A stretch of DNA of 64,000 bases, taken from positions 1-64,000 of the forward strand of contig CAZAYP010000008.1 of NCBI GenBank assembly GCA_964489425.1, given 5' to 3'. Position numbers and translations under genes: made by a program. The notes below the pieces were generated by a model. That model was not told the DNA's origin. It saw only the letters and a program-made list of their open reading frames with translations, and made no database searches. Each line of letters begins with the position of its first letter. Position 1 is the stretch's first letter. Source of the DNA: CAZAYP01 sp964489425 [NCBI: uncultured Verrucomicrobiota bacterium]. Its GTDB lineage: Bacteria > Verrucomicrobiota > Kiritimatiellia > RZYC01. This document shows positions 1 through 7,668 of this stretch, in pieces.

Positions 1-58
1 GTAAATACCGCTTCCTTGCCATGGCGCCCGTCCTCTGCAGGTGATCGTCGAGATCGGG

Positions 59-874
59 ATGTCTGAAGTTCGCACCAGCCGGAGCCCTGACTCGAGACTG
101 GATGGCGCCGCTCCTTCGGCGCCAACGGCCACAATGATGCCATCAAGGGCAGTACCCACGCCACCGGCCGGACCGGTCGCGCCGCGCGCCGGAGCGGTGC
201 TGGTCCTGATCCCGATCAAGCCCACCCTGCCGGTCGCCATCCGCGACCAGGCCGAGACCCTGGCCCGTCGCGCCCTGGCGCACCTGCCCGGCAGCCGGGT
301 GGTGTTCGACTTGTCCGGCGAAGCGCCGCCACGCGGCACATCGTTCCCCTACCGCCTGCCGCCGCTGGCGCGCATCCGGCAGAACATGGTTGATAAATAT
401 CTGGCCGCCGAACGCTGGGTGTTCTGGGTGGACGTGGACATCGTGGATTACAACGAAGACTTGGTGCTGAAGCTGATCGAGCGCGCCGAGGGCGGCATTG
501 CCGCGCCACTGGTGCTGATGGAAGGCGACGTGCGCGAGCCGCCCTGCAATCCCGACGGGTTCGGGCCCGGCCGTTTCTACGACATCGCCGGCTTCTCCGA
601 GGAAGGCCGCTGGGCGCGCTTCGTGCCGCCTTATTTCAACCAAGTCGGCCCGGTGTTCGATCTCGATTCTGTGGGTTGCTGCTACTTGGTCACGGCCACC
701 GCACACTTCATCGCCAACCAACTCGATTGGCCGGCCGACATTGTGGCGCGCAACCAGGCCGGGCCGGCCAACTCGTTCAGCGACCATTACACGATCTGCG
801 AGTTCGCGCGGCGTCACGGCCTGCCGGTGCGCGCCTTCGCGGATCTCGTGGTGTATCACCAGCGTGAGGGCTGA
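59..874 (+). CDS. GT62 (Anp1/Mnn9-like) glycosyltransferase
   Basis: The protein resembles the Anp1/Mnn9/Van1 family of GDP-mannose-type glycosyltransferases. A hydrophobic beta-strand (VLVLIPIKP) opens the fold near residue 47. The metal/nucleotide site reads FWVDVDIVDY (a DxD motif). Further on come a conserved GCCYLV stretch and a late SDHYTICEFAR helix. There is no signal peptide or membrane anchor, so a cytoplasmic enzyme is likely. The first roughly 40 residues are Ala/Pro/Thr-rich and look disordered. An upstream GTG at 41 is in frame, but the ATG at 59 is the simpler start; a stop at bases 2-4 closes the frame upstream. The acceptor is unknown and no other sugar genes lie beside it. 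Confidence 0.7.
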   Translation: MSEVRTSRSPDSRLDGAAPSAPTATMMPSRAVPTPPAGPVAPRAGAVLVLIPIKPTLPVAIRDQAETLARRALAHLPGSRVVFDLSGEAPPRGTSFPYRLPPLARIRQNMVDKYLAAERWVFWVDVDIVDYNEDLVLKLIERAEGGIAAPLVLMEGDVREPPCNPDGFGPGRFYDIAGFSEEGRWARFVPPYFNQVGPVFDLDSVGCCYLVTATAHFIANQLDWPADIVARNQAGPANSFSDHYTICEFARRHGLPVRAFADLVVYHQREG

Positions 875-963
875 GCCAAAAAAAGTGAAAAACACATTGA
901 CGCCCCCAGTTGCTATGGGTAATAAATATATGAAGGTTAACAACGATTAACCAAACACGGCAT

Positions 964-1884
964 ATGTTCAGACGAGCGAAAAGAGGGATGGCGTACGCCT
1001 GTTGCTTGATATCAGGTGTGCTGGGAATGAGCATGACGGCTTCAGGTGAACCCGGGCTACCGATTACCCTGACGGCCCACAACATGCCCATCACCGATGC
1101 TTTGCGGCAGTTAGCCGACGCCTCGGGCGTGGAAATTCGCTGTTCGTTGCCCATTTCCGATGCGATCATGGTCAATACCGCGTTCCGCAATGCCACCTTG
1201 GAAAGAGCCTTGGACAAGATCCTCAAGGGGTTGAGCTACGCGATCGTCTTTGAGCGCGACCCCCAGGGCCGGCTGCTGGTTTCCGTTAACGCGGCCAACC
1301 GGGACGTGGAAGGCGCCAAAAACATCAAGGTCCTGGCGTTTGTTCCCCAGAACCGGCCGGCGCTCCCCGATGAACTGGTGAACAAGGAGCCGGTGCCCGC
1401 GCTACTGTTGCTGAACCCGCCGCCCACCCCCGAAGACTTGCAGGCGGGCCTGGTGGCGCGGGATGATGAGTACATAAAAGATTATGCCAACAACGATCCT
1501 CCAGACCCAGTGCTGCTGGTCAACCCCCTGCCGATGCCCGGGGAAATGGCGGATGGGAAGCTGATCGAGGAGAACCCCTACGAAAAGGTGTTCCGCAACA
1601 AGGATCCCGTGTCGGGTATCGTGGTGGCCAATCCTGCGCCGGAGCCCGCGGCGGTGGTCGCGGCCGGCGGGTTCATGAAAGGCGCGGATATTGCGGCGGC
1701 GGCTGATCCGCTGCCGGTGGACCCCGTGGTCGCTGCCAACCCCATGCCCCGGCCTGAAGACATGACGGTGGCCGGGTTCAAGTCATCCAAGGCGATCATG
1801 CCGCGGAACATGGATCCGGTGGATAAAATTGTGCTTGCAAATCCGATGCCGTTGCCGGAGCATATGAGTTGGTCAATAAATTAG
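964..1884 (+). CDS. Secreted STN-domain protein with 36-residue NPxPxP repeats
   Basis: The N-terminus has a hydrophobic signal-like segment (residues 9-27). Residues about 32-110 match the secretin/TonB short N-terminal (STN) fold: ITLTAHNMPITDALRQLA, then a second half ending in SYAIVF. The rest is a low-complexity tail with five copies of a proline motif of the form NPxPxPExM. The NP pairs are at residues 151, 187, 223, 259 and 293, a period of 36, 36, 36 and 34. Most copies are preceded by DPV. In this family STN domains sit in secretins and TonB receptors, but neither a secretin pore nor a barrel is present here. A periplasmic or envelope scaffold is an inference. No strong Shine-Dalgarno precedes the ATG; an alternative start is at 988. 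Confidence 0.6.
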   Translation: MFRRAKRGMAYACCLISGVLGMSMTASGEPGLPITLTAHNMPITDALRQLADASGVEIRCSLPISDAIMVNTAFRNATLERALDKILKGLSYAIVFERDPQGRLLVSVNAANRDVEGAKNIKVLAFVPQNRPALPDELVNKEPVPALLLLNPPPTPEDLQAGLVARDDEYIKDYANNDPPDPVLLVNPLPMPGEMADGKLIEENPYEKVFRNKDPVSGIVVANPAPEPAAVVAAGGFMKGADIAAAADPLPVDPVVAANPMPRPEDMTVAGFKSSKAIMPRNMDPVDKIVLANPMPLPEHMSWSIN

Positions 1885-1962
1885 GGAAGAGGATGTGTTG
1901 CTTTCTCTGCATGGCAGAGAGGCGAAGAAACCGGGTGAAAACCCAAGAAAGGAGAACGAGAG

Positions 1963-2280
1963 ATGAAGGCGGTTAAATGGCTGGTGGTAGTGTGCGCGAT
2001 GTTGGCGGTGTCTAGCGTGGCCTATGGGGCGGTGGGCTGGTACTATTGCACGGTCGTGACGATCTCCCCGCAGGGCTCGGATATCGTGTTGCAGTACAAG
2101 GTGACGGGCGATGCGACCACGTATCAAGCGTTGTTGTCCTCGAGCTCGAACACCACCCTGCAGAATCGTTTGCTGGCCACCGTGCTCACGGCTGTCAGCA
2201 CTGGCAAGGGCATGACCTGCTACACGGATCCTGTGACGACCAACTATCGCATTGAGCAGGGCTCGCTGGCTAACTACTAA
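1963..2280 (+). CDS. Small secreted protein of unknown function
   Basis: A 105-residue protein with a clear Sec signal peptide (basic MKAVK, hydrophobic core VVVCAMLAVSSVAYGA). It is preceded by a strong Shine-Dalgarno (AAAGGAG, 1949-1955). The mature part, about 82 residues, is rich in Thr, Ser and Tyr. It has two cysteines, one near its start (WYYC) and one late (MTCYTD), which could form a disulfide in the periplasm. I do not recognise a family. It lies 78 bases after the STN-domain gene, and a rho-independent terminator follows its stop codon, so it ends the transcription unit. Confidence 0.6.
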   Translation: MKAVKWLVVVCAMLAVSSVAYGAVGWYYCTVVTISPQGSDIVLQYKVTGDATTYQALLSSSSNTTLQNRLLATVLTAVSTGKGMTCYTDPVTTNYRIEQGSLANY

Positions 2281-2295
2281 GATCGTTCGATTGGT

Positions 2296-2346
2296 TAAAA
2301 AAAAGCCGCAATCACCCGCTAACGCGGGTGGTTGCGGTTTTTTTCG
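2296..2346 (+). terminator. Rho-independent terminator after the small secreted protein gene
   Basis: A GC-rich stem of about 14 pairs, GCGGGTGGTTGCGG facing CCGCAATCACCCGC with one wobble, closes on a TAAC loop. It is flanked by an A-run on the left and followed by eight T residues. The symmetrical A and T tracts mean it could also work in the opposite direction. Confidence 0.9.
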
Positions 2347-2460
2347 TCTTCGGCCACGGATAGGCGTATTTGGGCTCATCCGACAAGTTCCTGTCCGGAT
2401 GACCTGACGATAACCGCGTCCACCTCGGGCTGGTTCCCAGATTCTACAGAGCGGATCTAT

Positions 2461-2615
2461 CACCACGAAGGACACGAAGGTTACAAAGTCAGAGGCAGAA
2501 ATAAAAAAAGCATGACAGGATGAGCAGGAAGTTCAAGAAACAGAGCCGGTTGGCGATATTAAGGATTCTGGCGCGTATCCCGGTCTTCTTCGTGGTCTTC
2601 GTGACCTTCGCGGTG
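2461..2615. repeat. Inverted pair of CACGAAGG-type repeat arms, noncoding
   Basis: The left arm (2461-2488) is a run of three 8-9 base units of the type CACGAAGG. The right arm (2588-2615) is its inverted copy, matching at 22 of 28 positions. About 100 bases of noncoding sequence separate them. Similar arms flank two other intergenic sequences in this window (30043-30104 and 40621-40800). No coding frame covers the element convincingly. Confidence 0.6.
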
Positions 2616-2966
2616 CAATGATTCTGCAATGATTTCGACGGTTCCAAAACAGGGCGAGATTGCCTATCCAATCAAGCACTCTGCGCCGGGTTGCGCTGAA
2701 CGGTGATGATCACGCGGCAGACAGGAACTTCCCGGATGAACCCGTATTTGCAGGATGCTCGGTGACGCGGGGAGATCCGTTGCCGAGCGGACGCTCGGTG
2801 TTCCCGGGAACGCCAATCGTCTGATTGGCATGGACTAATCATCATCTGCAAACTTTGATGCCGCAAGTCTTGCCCTGCGTCACCGCGGCGTTGCGCTGGC
2901 GGCTCTTTTTCTATTGCCAGCCGCACGGGAGAGCTTTAGCATCCATATAAACGAAAGGAGCGTGTG
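2616..2966. other. Noncoding stretch with a cluster of short perfect palindromes
   Basis: No supported gene lies here. Within 47 bases there are three palindromes. CCGAGC/GCTCGG with a 4-base spacer is at 2783-2798. TCCCGGGA is at 2802-2809. GCCAATC/GATTGGC with a 4-base spacer is at 2812-2829. None is followed by a T-run, so a simple terminator is unlikely. Confidence 0.5.
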
Positions 2967-3299
2967 ATGAGTGGCCAAATGATCAAATCCTGCGCACTGG
3001 CTTTGACCCTGGGGATCGGCATGCTGTGGGCTGCTGGATGCGGAAAAACAACGAGCCCGGGCTCCATGCCGGCCGATACCGACAGCCCTGGCGGATACCA
3101 GAAGATTAACTCCGACGCCATCTATAGCGTCAAATACGACGAACCCATCCAGACCCTCACGGTGGTGACCTTTGAAGAAGGCGTCTTCGATTACGAGGGC
3201 GTGCCGAAAAAGGTCTTCGAGGGGTTCATGGCCGCCGATGACAAGGACGGGTTCTGGCAGCAGAAGATCAAGGACAAGTTCAAGGCCATCAAGTTCTGA
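2967..3299 (+). CDS. KTSC-domain lipoprotein
   Basis: The precursor has a lipoprotein signal ending in a lipobox (LWAAGC), so it should be acylated at that cysteine and anchored in a membrane. After a short Ser/Pro/Thr-rich linker, the second half fits the KTSC domain: YSVKYDEPIQTLTVVTF, then YEGVPKKVFEGFM, with a final basic helix. KTSC domains are small and of unclear role, often beside lysyl-tRNA synthetase or RNA polymerase subunits in other proteins. Here the domain stands alone as a lipoprotein. The ATG at 2967 is chosen over an adjacent GTG (2964) because AAAGGAG lies six bases upstream. Confidence 0.7.
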   Translation: MSGQMIKSCALALTLGIGMLWAAGCGKTTSPGSMPADTDSPGGYQKINSDAIYSVKYDEPIQTLTVVTFEEGVFDYEGVPKKVFEGFMAADDKDGFWQQKIKDKFKAIKF

Positions 3300-3396
3300 T
3301 CCGTAACCCTGGTTCAACGGTTCGCATAGCCGGTCTGCGCGGCGCAAGGCCCCGGGCCCGGCGGCGTTGGCAATAAGCGTACGGCAGGAGGTTCGC

Positions 3397-4437
3397 ATGA
3401 GCAAAGCATCCGTTTCGTTTGTACTTTTGAAGTCTGTGGCCGGCGTGGTGGCCATGGCCGTTCTCGTGGCCTGGTCGGCCGGGTGTTTCCAAACCAAAGT
3501 TCCGCCAGGCGAAGTGTCCGCGCCGGCGGGCCGGCCGGTCCCCGCGGACGCCCCCACCGTGACCCTGGCGACCGAGGAAATCGCACCCCGCATCGATGTG
3601 GTGGGCACCGCGGTGTCGGCCAACAAAATCAACCTCAGCGCCAGGATCCCGGCCTACGTCAAAGAAGTCTTTGTCTCCGCGGGCGACCCGGTGAAGCGCG
3701 ACCAGGTGCTGCTCACCCTGGACGACCGCGAACTGCGCCAGCAGCTGGCCGCCGCCGAGGCCCAGCGCCAGCAGGCGCAAACCGAGTATGAGCGCATGCG
3801 GCAGTTGGTGGCGGCCAATGCCGCCTCGGACCAGGCCATGACCGCGGCGCAGGCCGCGTTCGACGGCGCGCAAGCCCAGGCCGACCAGATCAAGGTCATG
3901 CTGACCTATGCGGAGATCCGCGCGCCGATCGACGGCAAGGTCACGGACCGCCGCATCGAAGCCGGCGACCTGGCCAACCCGGGCCAATTCCTGCTGGCGG
4001 TGTACGATCCTGCCAATATGCGCCTGGAAGCGCCAACGCCCTTGCGCCTGGTGGAAAAGCTGCCCCTGGGGCAGGCGGTGGAAGTAACCCTCGACCGGCC
4101 GTCACTTCCGTTTGCTGGCAAGGTCGTGGAAATCGTCGGCGAGGTGGATGCCCAGAGCCGCACCCAGCGGGTTAAAATCCAGCTGGAAGGCGTGCAGGGC
4201 GACGTGCTGCCCGGCACCTTTGGCCGGGTGTGGGTGGCGGATGCGCCGCGGCCCGCGATCCTTGCGCCGGCGACCGCTGTGTACCGCGTGGGCCAGCTCG
4301 AGATGGTGCAGGTGATCCAATCCGGCCGCGCCGTGAGCCGCCTGGTCAAAACCGGCGCGGTCTACGGTGACCGCATCGAAATCCTGGCCGGGCTGCAGGC
4401 CGGCGACGTGATCCTGGCCACGCCCATCCAGGGCTGA
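3397..4437 (+). CDS. RND efflux periplasmic adaptor (HlyD/AcrA family) lipoprotein
   Basis: This is the periplasmic adaptor subunit that would link an inner-membrane RND pump to an outer-membrane channel. A signal segment ends in a lipobox (LVAWSAGC), as in AcrA. Next come a lipoyl-like half motif (LSARIPAYVKEVFVSAGD), a Gln/Ala-rich alpha-hairpin (QLAAAEAQRQQAQTEYERM), the second lipoyl half (IRAPIDGKVTDRRIEAGD) and a beta-barrel plus membrane-proximal domain to the end. AGGAGG at 3386-3391 fixes the ATG start; an earlier in-frame TTG is unlikely. The pump gene starts 30 bases downstream, so the two form an operon. No TolC-like channel gene is beside them. Confidence 0.93.
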   Translation: MSKASVSFVLLKSVAGVVAMAVLVAWSAGCFQTKVPPGEVSAPAGRPVPADAPTVTLATEEIAPRIDVVGTAVSANKINLSARIPAYVKEVFVSAGDPVKRDQVLLTLDDRELRQQLAAAEAQRQQAQTEYERMRQLVAANAASDQAMTAAQAAFDGAQAQADQIKVMLTYAEIRAPIDGKVTDRRIEAGDLANPGQFLLAVYDPANMRLEAPTPLRLVEKLPLGQAVEVTLDRPSLPFAGKVVEIVGEVDAQSRTQRVKIQLEGVQGDVLPGTFGRVWVADAPRPAILAPATAVYRVGQLEMVQVIQSGRAVSRLVKTGAVYGDRIEILAGLQAGDVILATPIQG

Positions 4438-4467
4438 CGCCGCGGCTTTTCCCGGGGGAGATGATCC

Positions 4468-7400
4468 ATGGATAACCAAAAGTCTTTTTTAACCGGGCTG
4501 ATGGAGACGTTTCTCCACGGCAACCTGGCGATCCTGTTCATGCTGGTCAGCTTGGTGGCCGGAGGCCTGGCGCTGTACGCCACGCCGCGCGAGGAGGAGC
4601 CGCAGATCACCGTGCCCGTGGCGGACGTGATCGTCATGTACCCCGGCGGCAGCGCGGAGGAGGTGGAGCGGATGGTGGCGGCGCGCCTCGAGCGGATGCT
4701 CTACCAGATCGACGGCGTGGAGTACGTGTACTCCATGTCGCGGCCGGGCATGGCCGTGGTCACGGTGCGCTTTTTCGTGGGCGAAGATCGCGAGAAGAGC
4801 CTGATCAAGCTGTACAGCAAGCTGCAGCAGAACCTGGACAAGGTGACCCCGGGAATCGCCGGCTGGATCGTCAAGCCCATCGAGATTGACGACGTGCCCA
4901 TCGTCAACATCGCCCTGTACAGCGACCGGTACGACACGCATGCCTTGTACCGGGTGGCCGAGGAAACCGTGGCCCGCCTGCAGCATGTGGAGGACAGCGG
5001 GCGGATTACCATCCACGGCGGCGAGCGGCGGGTGGTCCAGGTGCAGCTGGATACCGAGCGGCTGGCGGCGTACGGCCTGTCCGCCATGGAGATCGCGCAG
5101 GCGCTGCAGATGTCCAACGTCCAGCTCGCCAGCGGCGCGTTCGAGCAGAACAACCGCATCGTCAAGGTGGAAGCCGGCCCGTTCCTGGGCGATGTCCAGG
5201 AGGTGCGCAACCTGCTCGTGGGCCTGCACGGGGACCAGCCGGTCTACCTGCGCGACGTGGCCACGGTGCAGGATGGGCCGGAAGAAGCCACCACCTATTC
5301 GCGGATCGGGTTTGGCCCGGCCGGCGCGTCGGCGGCGCTGGGCAGTGGCCAGGCCTGCGTCACGATCGCCGTGGCCAAGAAAAAGGGCAGCAACGCCGTG
5401 CGCGTGGCCCGGCGCGTCGCCGCCGTCATGCGCGACTTGCAGGGACGGCTCCTGCCCGACGACGTTCACTGGCGCATTACCCGTGACTACGGCGCCACCG
5501 CCAACGACAAGGTCAACAACCTGGTCATGAGCCTGGCCACGGCCGTGCTGATGGTCATCGGCATGATCGCCGTGAGCATGACCTGGCGCGAGGGGCTGAT
5601 CGTGGCCGTGACGGTGCCGATCACCTACTCGCTCTCGCTGCTGTTCAACTATCTGCTGGGCTACACCATGAACCGGGTCACGCTGTTTGCCCTGATCCTG
5701 GCCCTGGGCCTGCTGGTGGACAACCCGATCGTCAGCGTGGACAACATCGCCCGGCACCTGTCCCTGCGCCGCGCGCCGCGCATGCAGGCGGTGGCCGACG
5801 CCATGCGCGAGGTGATGCAGCCGATCATCATGGCCACCCTGGCGATCATCGCCTCGTTCCTGCCCATGTTTTTCATCACCGGCATGATGGGCCCCTACAT
5901 GCGGCCCATGGCGCTCAACGTGCCGCTGACCATGCTGACCTCCATGCTCGTCGCCTTCCTGATCACGCCCTGGCTGTCCGCCCACCTGCTGAAGCCGCCG
6001 GCGGCCGACGCCACGCCGTACGACGTGACCCGCACCCCCACCTACCGCATGTACCGCCGCCTGGTGCAGCCCCTGGTGGAGTCGCCGGCCAAGGCCGGGC
6101 TGCTGCTGGCGGTGGTGGCCGTGCTCTTCGGGCTCTCCCTGCTGCTGGCCGCCATGGGCCGGGTGCCGCTGAAGATGCTGCCTTTTGACAACAAGAACGA
6201 GTTCCAGGTCGTGGTGGACATGCCGGAACACGCCACCCTGGAACAGACCGACGCCGTGGCGCGCCAGGTCGAAGACCTGCTGCGCACCGTGCCGGAGGTG
6301 GTGGACTTCACCACCCTCGTGGGCGCCGCCTCGGCGCTGGACTTTAACGGCCTGGTCCGGCACTACTACCTGCGCCAGGGTCCGCACGTGGCGGACCTGC
6401 GCGTGAACCTGCTGCCGCGCGAAAAGCGGCAGGCCGACAGCCACGCCCTGATCCTGCGGCTGCGCACGGCCGTGGCCGCCATCGGCCGCCGGACCGGCGC
6501 GGACCTCAAGCTCGTCGAGTCGCCGCCCGGCCCGCCGGTGTTTGCCACCGTGGTCGCGGAGGTGTCCGGCCAGCCGCGCCACACGTATGCGGATCTGCTC
6601 GCCGCCGCGCGCGCGGTGCGCGCGCGCATGGACACCACGCCGGGCATGGTGGATGTGGACGATTCCGGCGAGGCGACCGTGCATAAAATATTCTTCCAGA
6701 CGGACCGCGAAAAGGCCGGCCTCAACGGCATCGCCACCGCGGACATCGCCCAGACCCTGCGCCTGGCCCTCGACGGCCAGGCCGCGGGCACGGTCCACGC
6801 GCCCACCGAGCAGAACGAGCTGCCCATCGTCCTGCGCCTGCCGCGCGAGCGGCGCTCGGACAAGGCGCTGCTGGAAACCATCCTCGTCAAAGGCCGCTCC
6901 GGCCAGGCCGTGGCGCTGGGCGACCTGGGGCAGTTCCGGGACGGCGTGGAGGACCAGACCATTCACCACAAGAACATGGAACGCGTGGTCTACGTGCTGG
7001 CCGAGATGGCTGGCCGCGGGCCGGCCGACGCGGTCTTCGAGCTGCAAAAACATTTCCGCGCGCACCCCCTGCCGGCCGGGATCCGCGTGAACTGGCGCGG
7101 CGAAGGCGAGTGGAAGATCACGGTGGACGTGTTCCGCGACCTCGGGATCGCCTTCTCCATTGCCCTGCTGGTCATCTACATGCTGCTGGTTTACGAGACC
7201 CGCTCGTACCTGTTGCCGGGCATCATCATGATGTCCATCCCGCTCACGCTGATCGGCATCCTGCCCGGGTTCTGGCTGCTTAACGCGATCATGGACCGGC
7301 CGGTGGGCGGCTTCGCCAACCCGGTCTTTTTCACGGCCACGGCCATGATCGGGATGATTGCCCTCGGCGGGATCGTGGTGCGCAACGCGATCATCCTGAT

Positions 7401-7659
7401 CGATTTCATCAAGTCGAGCGTGCGCGACGGCCTGCCGATCAAGGAGGCGATTATTCAGTCCGGCGCGGTGCGGTTCCGGCCGATTTTCCTCACCGCCGGC
7501 ACCACCCTGCTGGGGTCCTGGCCGATCACCCTGGACCCCATCTTCAGCGGCTTGGCCTGGGCGCTGATCTTCGGATTGTTCATGTCCACCGCGTTCACCC
7601 TGATCGTAATCCCGGTGACCTACTACCTGGTGTACGGCCGCAAACCAGCCGCCGCCTGA
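4468..7659 (+). CDS. RND superfamily efflux pump, inner-membrane subunit (AcrB/HAE type)
   Basis: A 1063-residue proton-driven transporter of the ACR_tran family. It has the twofold layout of this family: a first membrane helix near residue 20, a large periplasmic loop, a helix bundle (about 340-510), a second loop, and a final bundle (about 880-1050). The intramembrane proton-relay motif in the fourth helix reads GLLVDNPIVSVDN. The first Asp (418) is kept, but the second acidic position of AcrB is Asn here. The periplasmic funnel sequence is only loosely like drug pumps, so the substrate is open. It is cotranscribed with the adaptor upstream. The next gene is convergent, with its stop nine bases away. 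Confidence 0.93.
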   Translation: MDNQKSFLTGLMETFLHGNLAILFMLVSLVAGGLALYATPREEEPQITVPVADVIVMYPGGSAEEVERMVAARLERMLYQIDGVEYVYSMSRPGMAVVTVRFFVGEDREKSLIKLYSKLQQNLDKVTPGIAGWIVKPIEIDDVPIVNIALYSDRYDTHALYRVAEETVARLQHVEDSGRITIHGGERRVVQVQLDTERLAAYGLSAMEIAQALQMSNVQLASGAFEQNNRIVKVEAGPFLGDVQEVRNLLVGLHGDQPVYLRDVATVQDGPEEATTYSRIGFGPAGASAALGSGQACVTIAVAKKKGSNAVRVARRVAAVMRDLQGRLLPDDVHWRITRDYGATANDKVNNLVMSLATAVLMVIGMIAVSMTWREGLIVAVTVPITYSLSLLFNYLLGYTMNRVTLFALILALGLLVDNPIVSVDNIARHLSLRRAPRMQAVADAMREVMQPIIMATLAIIASFLPMFFITGMMGPYMRPMALNVPLTMLTSMLVAFLITPWLSAHLLKPPAADATPYDVTRTPTYRMYRRLVQPLVESPAKAGLLLAVVAVLFGLSLLLAAMGRVPLKMLPFDNKNEFQVVVDMPEHATLEQTDAVARQVEDLLRTVPEVVDFTTLVGAASALDFNGLVRHYYLRQGPHVADLRVNLLPREKRQADSHALILRLRTAVAAIGRRTGADLKLVESPPGPPVFATVVAEVSGQPRHTYADLLAAARAVRARMDTTPGMVDVDDSGEATVHKIFFQTDREKAGLNGIATADIAQTLRLALDGQAAGTVHAPTEQNELPIVLRLPRERRSDKALLETILVKGRSGQAVALGDLGQFRDGVEDQTIHHKNMERVVYVLAEMAGRGPADAVFELQKHFRAHPLPAGIRVNWRGEGEWKITVDVFRDLGIAFSIALLVIYMLLVYETRSYLLPGIIMMSIPLTLIGILPGFWLLNAIMDRPVGGFANPVFFTATAMIGMIALGGIVVRNAIILIDFIKSSVRDGLPIKEAIIQSGAVRFRPIFLTAGTTLLGSWPITLDPIFSGLAWALIFGLFMSTAFTLIVIPVTYYLVYGRKPAAA

Positions 7660-7668
7660 CCCAGGCCA

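Noticed and set aside
4489-7065. Long open frame antisense to the RND pump gene
   Set aside because: It is His/Gln/Arg-rich and lacks family motifs. It arises from high GC in the pump gene, whose motifs are unambiguous.
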